Source: Styela clava (taxonomy: Eukaryota > Chordata > Ascidiacea > Stolidobranchia > Styelidae). Taken from it: 64,000 bases of DNA. The translations under genes and the position numbers were made by a program. The notes beneath the pieces were generated by a model, which was given only the letters and a program-made list of their open reading frames with translations, had not been told where the DNA came from and did no database searches. The DNA lies in NCBI RefSeq assembly GCF_964204865.1, contig NC_135252.1, positions 12,979,383-13,043,382 of the forward strand, read 5' to 3'. Shown piece after piece: positions 22,967-37,900 of the stretch. How positions within the stretch are numbered: position 1 is the stretch's first letter; each line of letters starts with the position of its first letter.

Positions 22967-25900
22967 TCACCATCTGCCACGTCCTCTGGAAAATCTTCCA
23001 TATCCTCTACCACCTCGTGGACCACCACAAAATCCACCTCCACGAAATCCCCCAAAACCTCCGCCCCCACGTCCTCCATAAAAACCACCTCCCTGAAAAT
23101 CAAACATTTGCAGGTGTTGTACTGAAACGTATTGAAACAATTCACACAAATCGAGAGAGAGTATTCTAAGAATTACCGTAATGAAGAAATATTGAATACA
23201 CAATGATAGCATATGGTCAATCAGAAGAATAAAATTCTGGATTAGATTGTACCTACCCGTGGAGGACCACCATAAAACCCACGTCCACCTCTGAATCCTC
23301 TTCCACCACGAAATATCTTATGTGGTGCACCATCTGGCCGAAAACTGGAAAATTAATTAGAAAACTTAAACCAATGCACGATTATACCCCATAAGAATGC
23401 AGTTGGTGTTCTGATATTCAGATCTGGTGTTCGAAATGTTGTCCCAGGTTTGAACAAAGAATGAGTTGTTTAAAGCCACATATGCTGGAAACACTCATTT
23501 AATAATCGTTAATCGGCGTTCCATGATGAGCTTAATAGCATACCAGGGTTCCACATAGATAAAAAGGGTTGGAATGCACTGGTATATGGTTTGGATTTTC
23601 AATTTTTGAGACGGGCATATCTATCAAATGGTCAATTACTGGAGGGCTACTTAATGTTGTATTCCATTGTACAATATGGCAGGGCAATATGACACTTACC
23701 TGTGCAATGCCTCTTGCGGATCCACTTTACTTCCAGCTGCAGTTGCTTTTGATAATTCTCGAACAATATCCATCATTTCTGCTTCAGCTGGAGGAGGACT
23801 AGCGATGGACTCTGGTTCTGAAGTGGAACGAACTATTAATCCTTCAAGTGCTGTCCTTAAAGCAACGCAACTAGCAGCCGCATCCAATGGCATACGAAGA
23901 CGAATCCTGACAAAATATTAAATATAAGAAATCCAGCTCATGTCACCTAAAGAGTTGATTATAAACATGACTAGGCGTTTGGCAATTTGCACTAAGTGAT
24001 AGGAATCTGCTCGCTATCTGCAACCCTGATTACCTTGCGTCAGTTCCTGTGGGGCATAATTATGTAAAAGACAATTGCTGGACTTTTCGCCGCTGTAGGC
24101 TGGTTCACAAAACCTCTGGTCGGTTACGGCTTTCTCCACCATCAAGCCCATGCATCTGAAACATATAACTGGCCAACTAATCCCATACCCAGCAGTGACT
24201 GGTAACCAGACGAAATACGAGACAATATGGTTCGTCATATGATGAAGTCGTATTATGGGCTTCCCTCTTTGGCTAAAACTCCTATCCTATCATAAAAATG
24301 TTTTGGGCAATAGCATTGTCAATAGAAATTACTTATTTGGAATCCATTTTTTGCCCAAAACATGTGTATTATTACTTAAAACAATTTATATCGTTCTTTG
24401 AGATTGTCGAACCAGATTCGACTAGTGAACGAAGAAATTATTGAGTACCGGTAAGTAAAATATTTAAAACACAACAAAATCTCACCAATCATCTATTTTA
24501 ACAAATTCTTCATGAGCAGTTACTTGACTTGAACTAAATATTAGAAGCTGTAATGGTGTCACCATCGTCATTTGTTTTGCACTCACTGCTCTAGTTCGAA
24601 TCTAGGAACAAGGAAACTATAATAGTGATGTAGATGACTAGATGTAAAATTCTTCATTTGTAAGAAAACACTTGAGGTTGAGAAAATAGGATTTGTAGGG
24701 TCTCGAGAAAAAAATTGCTTTTTGAACAATTGAAATAGATAATGAATCAGTTGAAATATAATTTTGACACCTAACAAATGTCGGGGATCCAACTAAAAAA
24801 TTGTATTCGCTATGCCTATAAAGATCAAAATATAAGAACACCAGTTACCTTTTCTCCAAAAACAAAGAAGGGAGATGGGAAAGTGCAATCTTTGTTTCCG
24901 AATGGACAATTGACTGATGATTTATGTATCAGAGCAGCTCTGGATTCACACAAAACCTGAAAAAATGGAACACAGTTTCGAATTTCAAATTTTACGCAAA
25001 CTATTTTATTAAAATCAACTAATGAATACTGTTACATACCTTTCTCTTTTCTTTATGAATGCACACATTTGGATAAACACCAACACATAGAAGTGATATC
25101 ACAATGTCCAGTTTCGTATCTTCACCATTAAAGTTAAAGAAATGATGTTGAAGACATTCTTCCGGAAAGCCCTGTGAGAATGCAGAAGAATTAGATAGAG
25201 AAGGTAGAGACAAAGTGTCATGTATCAAAACTAATAATTACAGAACAAGAAATTTAAAGGCTTCTTTCTCTCAGTAAGGCATTGGGAGTATTCCGGACAG
25301 GCTGTCAGATAGGTCATGGCTAAGTAAGTTAAATATATTTTTGCTACTCTTTGTCAGAAATTGCAACTTTTATAATTTAATACTTCGTTAATGAGAATAT
25401 CTCTGAGTTGATTCTTAGCTTCTGATGTCATTCGAAGTGTTGTCATAGTAATTTGTTTTCTTTCACAAAAGTCTTTCTCTTGATCTTCTCCCCTCATACT
25501 GAACAAGATTACAACCAAAGTAAAAGAAAAGTAAATTGCATTTGGAGATGGAAAATCATACTGTGGAATACCAATATCAGTATGGCGACTTGAAGTTATG
25601 ACCTAAATTTGTCGCATACTTGACTGGCCCTGGCTGTGCAAAATGTTAGGAACGGATTTCCATAACTGACATGGACAGGTGAGCGGGGAACATGGTCTTT
25701 TTTCCTCAAGATAAAAATCCTATGTTATTTGGTTGCACCACTCATAAACGTCGCTTACCCTTTCTGGCATATGATAATAATAAATTAATTAAATATATCA
25801 GTAAATTAAAACTCATCTTTTACCTTGCACTTTCCCATGCATTAAAGCAAGATAATAAAGCTACGTGATCGGAAAATCTTTCTCCAGCAAAGTCACGATG

Positions 25901-28900
25901 CTTCCAACTCAATCTTTTTCCTGTCATTTCAAATGGTTCAGGAAAACATGATGCAGCAGCTATGATGCACATTGCATCACCGACACTAAAAATACATATT
26001 TATATTGTCTGAAACCGAGGTATATATGCTTACAAGTCCCGACGCACAATTAGCAAGCATACTATCATATTTTTCGCTTATATTCCAGTGTTGTCACAAT
26101 ACTTGTGTCACAATACTTGTGTCACAAACTTGAAGCTCGTTTCAACAGTATCTTTTTATGTTTTTAACTTTCATTATATTCATTATTATCATAATGCTCA
26201 CTAGCCTCGATTAAAGAGTATGTACTCTCACCTTATGTATTACCACAATGATAACAATCTCAAGCTTGAAGCGCAAATAGAGAGTATTACATTGTGATTT
26301 CCCATTTATGGCAGAGTGGCGCATCATCGTGCTAAGCGATAAAAATACGCTCGCCACCACACCTCTAATTGCCCTTCATGGGTTCGCAGGGACGAATCCT
26401 GTGGGTGACAATTATGTGCAAGTGGATTGCTGGACTCCATGTCACCTTGGGGTGGTCTACGAAACCGCTTGTCGGTTCAACTTCCTCCACCATTAAGACC
26501 ATGCATCCAAAACAATGAACTGGCTAACTAGTCCCATACCCGACATGGACTGGTAACCGAACGAGAGGCCGTGGTTCGCAATATGAATATGAGCAGTTTT
26601 ATCATTTATCCTCTCCCCTGGGGTAAATATGTAAATCCTATCGTACACAAAATAACATTGCTTATATAGTGTTTTTAGACCTTATTTAGGTTTTGGCAAT
26701 TGCCCTGCGGGGCTTGTCTTGTTTATTGTAATCTTTCTGTACCATGGAGTAGTTTAAAATAAATTATCTTTCTATCTTATCTATTTTACCTAATCTAAAG
26801 GACAGAAAAAATAAAATTCCGACATACAAGAAATTGCATCCGAGTACAATCATCTTTCCAAGTCTTGGTTCCAGAGGTAATTTAGCAAGAATTCTACCAA
26901 GTGGAGTCAGCTCATCATTTTTATCTAAAGCATTTATTTCTCGAAGTAAATGTTCTGCTTCAATCACTGCATCCAATGGTGGTGGTTCAAGAGCCTGAAT
27001 AATACAAAATACTAAATTTAAATAATGTAAAAGAATAGTAAATTGAATTCTTCTGTTAAAAGTCTGAAATTTTAAAACATTTCAGTAACTATTCCATTGT
27101 TAATATCGCATATTTGTGACTTTAATATGGGCAATTTTCATATTATTTTGTACAGCATCACGTTTCATCAATGTATGAAGTGTATCTGATTGAGTGATTG
27201 ACCTCTAAAATGTGGGATTGGATGGTGCCGGTCTCTGGTATACTTGTCTGTATCATCATGCTATATATAGATATTGTGTTAGTGTACAGTGCTGATATAA
27301 ATGGCAAGGATGATTCACCTTTGATAAAAATTCTCCAATACTTCCAAGTTGAAGTAGTTTTATACTCAAAGCAATTTCATGAAGTGGAGTTCTCAACATT
27401 TCAGGAGTGGAATGAGTATCAAGCCTAAAATAACAATTTCCCTGTTTTATTCCGCTAAGCAACATATTAGAAAATACAAAAACCTTGTCTTTATTAGTTT
27501 GATGATAAAAGTATGAAAATTCTAATCATTGATATTTCTTAGGAATTAATGAGTGCAAAATATTTGAGCAGATAACTAAACTATTCCATATACCACAACT
27601 CGTCACATATTCCCTATTTATAGTGGGAAGTTACATACTGCACTAGCCCAAATTACAAATAAGCAATTTACTTTTCATAACGAGGTCTACTGCACATGTA
27701 AAAGCAGAAACCAGGTCTAACACGACCAGCTCGTCCTTTTCTTTGTTCCATGTTGGACTGTGAGGCCCACACAGTGGCATAATTTGTCATGTTGTTGTGA
27801 GAAGTGAACATCTTCATTTTTACTCTGAAATCAAAAGATTTTAATTAAAAAATTCAATTTTTTGAGGTGTCTCGCACATTAATTCGGAAGGGGCTAAATA
27901 CAATCTGTAGGTAAGATGTATGGGTATGGATTTACAGGTGGAGTTTGACTCGAGCCAGAGCTGTGAAGTGTAGAGTTTGTTGATAATAAAGTCAGGGTCG
28001 AATCCCAGAGCAGGGAGTCTGAGCAAAAAGTAGAAGCTGAAATTCGAAATTTCTAATAGTCCAGGCCCATCACTGAAAAAGCTTGGGAATGACCAAGTTT
28101 AAAGACAAAATTCTGATAATACTCTGGTAAAAACATACTTGCATGAATCAATCACATAGACAACATCATTGATTGTGATGCTCGTTTCCGCAATGTTAGT
28201 TGACAGAATTATCTGAAATATAAATTCCAAAATCATGAACATAAGAGTAAAGTTTTATGTTTTAGTAATGAAGGAAGATGTTGCCCCAATTCAATAATTA
28301 TTCACCAAAAAAACTTGCGAACAGGTACGTAACAGCATTGACAAAATTTATTCACATTTTGATAATGTATAAAACAGTTGATTAAATTTTTGAAAATTCC
28401 GGTATATTTGATTTTTGGAATATCTTATTAATGAGACACTTTGTTGAACAAGTTCTTTTCTCTTATTCGAATTTGACATTGTATAAAACAGTTGATTCCA
28501 TCTTCAAAAATTCCGATAAATTTGATCTTTGATAATATTCTATTAATAAGACACTTTATTGAACAACTTCTGTTCTCTTATTCGAATTTGACAATGTATG
28601 AAACAGTTGATTCCATCTTTAAAAATTCTGATATATTTGATCTTTGATAATATTCTATTAATAAGACACTTAATTGAACAAGTTCTGTTCTCTTACCTTT
28701 GTTACACCCTCCGGTACTGGCTCAAAAACTCTGTGTTGATCTTCCCTTGGTATTTGAGAATGTAATGGCAGTATTCTGTACTTTGGTCCACCTTAGGAAT
28801 GATAAAAATTATATTGTTACTGTATGAATCAAGTTCATAATCACTTTTTCAATTTAGAATTTCAATTTAGATAGGGCCTCATATGAGATTATGAAATTAT

Positions 28901-31900
28901 AAACAGCAGAGAAACAAAATACTACAAAGTCAGTCAGACAAGTGAATAAAACAACGCAGTGTACGAAAGTTGGTGAACCCAGTCATGGAAACTTTTGAAT
29001 TTGACTTCGCTGATTCTCAAGAATCAAAAGACCTCGCTGACAAAAGACCTCGAAAGAAGACTTGAAGCAGCAGAAATGTGGTATATCAGACGAGTTATGA
29101 GAATATCGTGGATGGAAAAAAAGTCAAACGAAGAAGTAATGGAAAAGGCCGGGTACAAAAGATCCCTAATTAAAACCATCAGGAAAAGACAACTACAATT
29201 TTTTGGGCACATAAACAGAGCAAATGGGATAGAAAAGCAAATACTGTGTGGAAAGATTTGTGGTACCAAAAGTAGAGGAAGACAACGCACAAAACACACC
29301 GACAGTCTGAATAATTACGTAACGAAGAAAGAATCCTCCAACAATGAACTCATCAGGAGAACAAACAACAGATTGGAATGGAAGGCCATGATCGCCGATG
29401 TCTGTAACAGACCTGGTACATGGAGAAGAAGATTCTCAAGCATGATGTGTTATAATACGGAAGTGAAGTGAAACAGTTGATAAAATTTAAGACACTGTAA
29501 AGATTCGTAATCCAAATGAAAGAGACTAGGTGAAAGTTTCCCCAATTTTCACTCAATATTGATCTCTGACAGACCTGGTTCAGATGGATGAGTATATTCT
29601 GAATTGATATCTTATGTTATGAAGATACTCACTGAATACAGGATGATTTTCCAGATACTTCATTAACATGAATATAAGATTCCATCCAGGAAGAAATACA
29701 AGAACTGCACCAGGCACATTCAAACCTAAAAAGAAATAATATAAATTTTTATTATTGATACAAAGCAATAATATCAATGCTAAAAACAGCATATTTTGGC
29801 CGCAAATGTCACTATGAATGTTTCTCCAAGCATCGACTTCCTTGTTGACCTCGTGACATTTGCCAATCAGCAAGATGCAAAAAGTGACGTAATAATGCAT
29901 CCGCTCAGACACTTTTCTCACTCAGGCAGATTTTCAAGTGTGGTCGTAAACAACGCCTCGTTTTCACATCCTTTTATACTATTCGTTAGTTTTCAGTTGT
30001 GTTGCGGACATTTAAATATAAATCAAAAAATTCAATGATCACTTTGTCTTCCTAGAAGTTTCAGTTTAATTGCAGTAATCAAAAATTAGTGTAGAAATAG
30101 CTGTGATAGACTAGGCTATAATTCTTTACTGGTACTTTTAAAAATCAGATTGTTAAATGCCATGAATCAGAATGATGATTCGAAATAAATATCCCATTTT
30201 ACAGCGGCCCAACTCACGAAACTATTTTTAAAGTAAGCACCGAAAATTGTACAATCATGGTGAAGTATAGGACTTAATTTAACACTAACGACTACGAGGT
30301 CAGTATGAATAAATATATTTGAATATAACTTCAATATCTTGAAATACAGTGAAATTCAACATATTTAACAATAGATTTTGATTACCATACCTGCAATATA
30401 CTTGAGTAATGCTTCAATTAATTCAAAACTTAATTCTTTCTCACTCAGTTGAGATAATGCATGTCGAGTTGCTTCAGAGTAATTATTGCTGATTTGCAGG
30501 TTGAGATTTTCCTAAAATATGAAGTTTCAGATAATAGATAAATAATCAATGAAAAATAATATTCAAATTTAAGGTATAATTACAAAAAAGCTTTGAAAAC
30601 TATATAGAAATATGATTCTGTCAATTGATGCAAGAAAAGAAGCGATTTGAGTTTTGATCCGAAAAACAGCCATAGGCAGTAATTTCTATACAAATGGGAT
30701 TATAGCTATAAAAATATTTATCATAAAAATTCATTTCCTTGACACTAAATTGACGAGAGCTTGCGGTCAACTAAGTACTGACAAAGCGGAGCAACACTTC
30801 ATCGATAGGAAAGAGTTTGCATTAGACTAGAATGATCTTTAATAGAATAATGATGTTCGGTTGCACATTCGTCAAATATTTTATTCAAATAACTTCTGCA
30901 ATTGTATATCACAGATCTTATAGCATGGTGAATATTTAAAGTATATACCTCTACTTCAGGGTGCGCAAGGTTTTTAAACCAGGGGCCAAATCATGTAAGT
31001 GTGACGTGAAAAGTTACATTTTATTAACAATATTTACAGTGTTACAAAAGCCTAATTGGAAAACAATGAGACTCGTGCCAAAACTGAATTTAATCGCAAT
31101 CCCAACATTTTGAGCTATTTTGTTTAACTAAATATCGAAAATTTAGTTTTAGTTTGGTTGTGGCAGAATCAGGCGGGTCAGATTGAATTACTCAACGAGC
31201 CGGATTTGGCACATGGGCTGTGGTTTGCCCTTGTCAACTCTCCTTCCACTTACTTCATCATCGCCACCCATTCCAGTTTCATCATCATCGTCATTGTTGT
31301 TATTATTTTTACGATCTTTCCTTTTCCTATTCATTGGTGGAGGTGAGAATCCCAGCATTTGTACACAATCCTCAAGAAAATATTCTGAACATGAAAACGT
31401 TATTGAAGCATCATTGCAATAAAAGAAAGATCAATTCCTTTGGTCGCGTTACTGACCTTGGACAGGATGGGTACGTCCATGAACTTCAACTACTGGGCAA
31501 TTGTTGAAATATTGACTGAATATGGTTGTATCAATTGTGGCTGACATCAATATAATACGAATCCCGGTAAATGTGGCAACAATATCACGAAGAACAACAA
31601 GAAGAAAATCAGTCTAAAATAGAATACGAGTCGTGATGAGGTATAGGCTATTATATAGCCTAAATGAATAGTTTGATCTGATTCTCAAATGAACGATTCT
31701 GGTCCATAACAATATTATATAATACATACCCTATGGTAACAGAATTTCAACAAGTAATACATCGAAAACTACAATCAATTCAAATAAAGAATTTAAACAC
31801 TCAATTTTTAAAAAGTCTAAAATAACGATCCCGCCTCCAATAAGTTTGAAATAACACTTAAAATTCCAGGCTAATTGAAAGATGACTAAGAATCCAGCTC

Positions 31901-34900
31901 CAATAACAGCAAAAACAAGATGACTTCGACTATCACACTATCTTAGGACACAGCAAGCTTCTGGGTAACTGGATCTTATTAGCATGAGCTTGTACAAAAA
32001 TTACAACGATTTTAACTCTGATAAAGAAGGAGGTTATAACATATATATGTATATAACATAGCTTACATTGATGTCACGTTCATGAATTTCATCAACTACA
32101 ACATGGGATATTCCTCTTAAACCAGCAGTCAATTTTCTGAGCAGAACACCTGTAAACAAAGTTGTATGAATTCATATAGACTTCAATAAAGCATGAATCT
32201 ATTTTCTAGTGAGATGAGCAAGTTGGTAATAATCATGTTGGCATTGCATAGGAGAGATGACAAGTCTAAATCCGGTACTCCCGAAGTATGCATACCAAGA
32301 TGGCGAACACAGAAACATAGTATGTGTACCAGATTAGGGTTAGGCCATAATTTTCTTCATTTTAGTTCTATTACGAGTTCGGGGACTAGCCAAGTGACTC
32401 CCATAGTATTTGTACCTAAAGTTATGGCCTACCCCTAACCTGGTTGGTACACATTAACACATACTACGTTCCAGTGTCCGGTATCTTGGTAGCCATACTT
32501 CAGGAGTACTCCAAATCCTACGCCAATCATGGAATACTACATTGTAGATAGAGTAAACAGAGTGTCATTAAGTGTCTTTATAGTTGTAAAAAGACTTTAT
32601 GGACACCCTGTATTATATCAAAATATGCAGAAAATAATCTCACCAACAGTACAAAACAGGATTCCAGCGTGAGGTCTTGGTAAAACAGAATCAAATCTGA
32701 CACTGTATCCAACACTTTGACCAAGATCTTCCCCCCTTTCTGAAAACAAAGAAAAATAAACATACAGAGAAACTTACATCATAAATGATAGGATAGGATA
32801 GGATTTACATATTTATCCCGGGGGAGAGGAAAGCCGATAAGACGGCTTATCCATATGGCGAACCACGGCCTCTCGTCCGGTTACCATTCCAAGTCGGGTA
32901 TGGGATTAGTTTTTACTGTATTGTTTGTTTTTCGGAAGCATGGACTTGGTGGTGGAGGAAGCCGTAACCGACCAGCGGTTACGTGAACCACCCAACGACG
33001 GCGAGGAGTCCAGCAATCCTCTCGCACATAACCATCCCTGCATGAGATTCGAACCTGCGAACCCACGCAGAGTAATTAGAGGTGCGGTGGCGAGCGTATT
33101 CCTAACGCTTAGCCCGTTGAGCCACACCGCCGCACCAGCATTTTGACTGCATTTTCATTTTGAAACTTCGTGAATTAGATATTTTGGGCATACATACCTG
33201 TTAGCACTGCTCAATTTGACATGTCTATTTAAGGATTTTAGACTCTACCTGCCTTTGATATGCACTTCTAACAGAATATATCCTATGATTGAATTATACA
33301 ATGGAGACAAAAAAAATTGATACTCCCGTAAACTGAATGAAACTAATGAAATTTAAAAAGAATGGTAGTATCTAATATGAGTGGTATCTCCCAAACATTC
33401 TCGTTCAGTCAGTTATACTGATGACATCATTTTTCATTCCTGTCTTGAAGTAAAGTTCGACAAATACAACACTAGACAGGGGGGTATCAATAACAAAGTC
33501 AAGGGAGTGAATTCCAGCCAAATGGTAAAATGTCTCAAGATATGAAGAAACCAGTTTGGGTAACAACAATGTTTTAGTACATCTAGGCATTTCAATGGCT
33601 GAAACTTTGCTAAGAAAGTGCACATGAGCAAATTTTCTAAAAAGAATTCTATACAGTAGAAGGGCAATGAAAAGTGCTAGAAGACCTTCAGCAACTCTTT
33701 CAGCAACAGTAACAGCACTTATTCTTCTTGGTTGAGTCACAATAATATTACAATCTGATGCTCTATTTGATTCAATCAAAGATTCGAGAACATACTGAGG
33801 AACCTAGAACAGAATATTGATAAATCATTTTACCAAGAAATTAAAAGGAATAAATGAAATAGCATCAAAAAATGTCAAAAATTTGAATATTATAGTAGTG
33901 ACAGTACACCACTGATGGTATTTGGTCAGCAAATCAGACACGTCTAGTTACAGAAGCGTACTAGTTCTGTTAAACGTAAACCTAACTTTTTCCCACACAT
34001 GTGACTTGACTTTTTTTAGATTTTTCTCCAACCACGGAATACTGTTATCGTCACAATAACGAGTGTATATGTAACCCAAGACGCCAGAGCGCAACAGAAA
34101 CCTTCTCATTTTTAGTTGTTACATATGGACATCATTTTGGCCATACTTGTTTGACTATAAAAATAGCTACCTGTGTAGTTTTACCAGAACCTGTCTGTCC
34201 TCTGATAATAATTACAGGATTTTTCTGTATCTTTTCTAATAATTCATCTCTGTATGAAAATATTGGTAAATCAGCACGTTCATTCATCATCTGGAAATAT
34301 GTACAAAAAAATTGATTAGAAGTCAAGTAAATTGGTTCCAGCAACTGAAATCAAGATTCAGTAAATGTATAATAATTCAATTCCAAATGTGTGATTGATT
34401 TTTCAGATAATTTTCTCATTTTGTTAAATCATATTCGAGTCTGGTCAAATTATCGGATCAAGACAATGCAAGGAAGAAAAAGTGTAAAACTATTCATACA
34501 CAAATGCCGCTCAGAGAACAGGCCTTTTAATAAAAAAACGAGAGTTGACACAGACATACTGCATTAATTTTGTATATAAAGAAAAAAAAAGGTATCTCCA
34601 GGAAAACGACGACAAGAACAATAGACATTGTCATGAAATGGACTAAAAACTTTTGTATGAGCATCACTTATAATTTTGGGATCACAAACTTGATAAAACA
34701 TAAGTGAAATTGTCAACCAATAATATTATCACCACCACATTACCTTGTTCATCAGATTGTTTTTATCCAATGCATAATTGTATTCATTCAATAAGTCATG
34801 GCTAATTTGTTCAGAAGTCATCTGAAAAAGTAATAAAAAATGACAGAAACAAAGAAAGACTATGGTTTGAGGTTACTTATTGGTGTAGATACAATAGAAA

Positions 34901-37900
34901 CTTATATCTGAGGCAAAATAGTTTGTTTCCTGCTAGAAGGTCTACTTCTATTGGGCATCGTAGAATTGTGGTTATTGAAGATTTGGACTTGAATTTTGTT
35001 TGCACTGTGACCAAGGTAAAAATCTTGTCGTGTTAAAACCCAATGTTCACCATATCACCAAGAGTATAATAAATTGGGTAGGCAATGCCCTGCCAAAGAT
35101 TCCAGACCTTCTAGAAATAGTTATCAATATGTATCAGCAGCTGCTTATACAGCCTTATTGTGGTGAAGGCCTGAAAATGCCTTAGAAGAATGACAATTAC
35201 CACATCTTATGTAATCAGTACTTAGAAAACAATCAAAATCTTAAACAATGCCACCACTTAAAATAAATGATATAGAATAAATGAGGTTTTATTTCCTGTA
35301 ATACTTGTAAACATTTGTAAAGCAAAGGGCAAAATTCTTACATTAGCTAAAGGTCCTTCATCAATGTTACAACTTGTCCACGGATTCCAATTAGCTTGAG
35401 GTGGTGACCATGGAATCACTCCTGCTACAAGTTTCCGTTGAGACGGTGGAAAGAATATTTTTTTCTGAGGAATCAAACTGACTGGGTTCTGATTTGGATT
35501 AGCATTAGGTGGAGGAACAGCGGGTGCAATTTCCAAAGTAGCAAGAGATTCCTTCAAATGAGCAATAACTTGTGGATTCAGTGTTACATCATAGGGTTCG
35601 GCCTAAAACGGGAAAAATTAGATAGCAAAATGATGAATAAATAATATTGAAATTAAATTTTTTCAATACCAAAATTTATCAAGTGACTATTTTAAATACT
35701 TATGTAATCTTTATATATTTCTGCACAAATATTTATCATTCTGAAAAAAAAAACCTAAAATAATGCCCTAATAATACCTTACATCATATAATTGCAAGTT
35801 AAATTTGTATTTAAAATGGCCAACCGTCAGTTTATCCTACCAGCTGTAACAGATATCTACAGAAATAGTTGACCATACTATCCAGGGCATAAATGAAGCT
35901 AGGGGGTTGAGTGTAGCATGTATTGATTCAATGATTGATATTGAAGTCGGGGCCAGAGTCGTTCTTTTAAATTTCACTAGTTCAGCAATTTGAATTATTC
36001 AAAACAAAATTTAATTTTTTGGAAGGTGAGAGAGTAATTGAAATTTTCTTCAAAGATTTTGGTTGCAGACTTGCAGTCATAAGTCTTGTCAAGCAGGAAT
36101 CTGAAGTCGTTTTGAAATCAGAATTTGAAGTTAGAATTGTATGTACATTTTCAACGACCTCATGGGAGTACACTTTATATATGTATTACTATTGGGTATG
36201 AGTTCAAATACCTCATCACTTTGTTTCTTCTTGGTTAAGCCAGTATAATTTTCAATAACACCAAGATGAAACAATTGTCGTACAAGAGATAAAGCTGCCG
36301 ACTGTGATGCATTTTTTTTATTAGATCCATGTTCTCGAGCATGAAGAGCTGCAAATAACCAATGTTCACCTTTCAGTGAAAGATATAAGCAAACATATCA
36401 CCAATTTCACAAACTTCAAATAATTTAAATTTAGTCGGCTTTGCTAAACCAAAAAGATTTCACAAGTAGGAAATAAATTGGAAATGAGTTTCAAATATTT
36501 CATAGTTATTAATTCAATACCATAAGGAATATTTCTCTTTATAAGTCACTTACTTCTTCCAATTTTTTTGACATAGATAGCCATCTCAGCAATAAAGCTC
36601 CTAAAAATACAAATAACTCGTTGGCAGGCAAAGAGATGGTGATATAATTAATAAAGAGTCTTTTGACCACTTTGATTTGAAAATCAAAATTTAGTGCAAC
36701 CAATCTGAGTTTTCACCTTAAATTTTTGCGGCTCGATATGTCGTTGAAAGTTTTCAAATCGCTTATTTGAGTAGATATCATAAATTCGCAACATATTGTG
36801 CAATCTGTTCTGTGTTTCTAAACTACATTGTACTCACCCTTCAATAATCATGATCAAGTACAAATCCCGGGGCTAAGAAAATAGAAAGCAACAAGTTATT
36901 GCAACATCACAAAGCATAAAATAATATTTTCTGCTGCAGATAATAAATTACCATCGGCTCACAAATTATTACTAAGCGTAATATCTGTGAGCCATTGTGT
37001 CACTGAATATCACAAGTGCATTCCATTTTTCCCGTCTCATGAAATAAATGAACTTTATATTATTCATATTCATGGTAGCTTGTGAAGACAAGATTTGAAG
37101 GCACTACGGAATATATGTATCATAGAAGAATCGTAGAAGAATTCATTCGTACAATGATTATTTCCAAGTTAAAGTGTATTCTATCCTCCTCCAAATCAAT
37201 TTTAGACAGCAGAAAATATTTTATGCTTTGTGATGTCACAATGTTGCTTTCTACAATCTCATACATAGTTCATGGTGAAATCGATCATCAAAGTCAGAAG
37301 CTCATAAATATCAGAAAAATGTTCATTTTAAATAATAATGAATATGGTTATCGAAATTTCCTAAACCAGAAATAGAAGATATGCATAAAAAGAAAGAAAT
37401 TGCTAGAAGGAAGAGGAATTTAAAGTTTTCATTCTAAACAACAATCAAATTTAAGTAATAAAGTGGAATTGCTATTAACTTGACCCACTTGTTATGGTCA
37501 GGTCCAACTTGACTATACTTATAATCTGCAGAGATCTTTTCCTTTTGAAAAAATTCATTCAATCTTGATTTCGCATTGTCAATTGTCCAGTTTCCATGGA
37601 GACGAGAATTCATGTCAACTTCTTCTGATGCAAATGTCTAAGAAAGATAGAAATTTAAATAAAAAAAAGTGTCAGTGATTTGGTATTTACTACCTTTTGC
37701 ATATTCAGTCCTGTTAATAATGATCACATTTGTGAAGTTGTTTATTGGATTTGAAGTCATATTTTTTAATGTCCTCGAAGTCATAGACACAATTTCGAAT
37801 TCACTGGGGTCATAATCTTAGTGTTAACGGTGATAATTGAAGTCATATTTACGCTAGAAACTGTTATAAAGTTCTCAACAAACAAATGAAGAAGGTTTGA

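Noticed and set aside
29024-29299. Minus-strand 91-codon frame in a DHX9 intron
   Set aside because: Shadow of the plus-strand LINE reverse transcriptase fragment.
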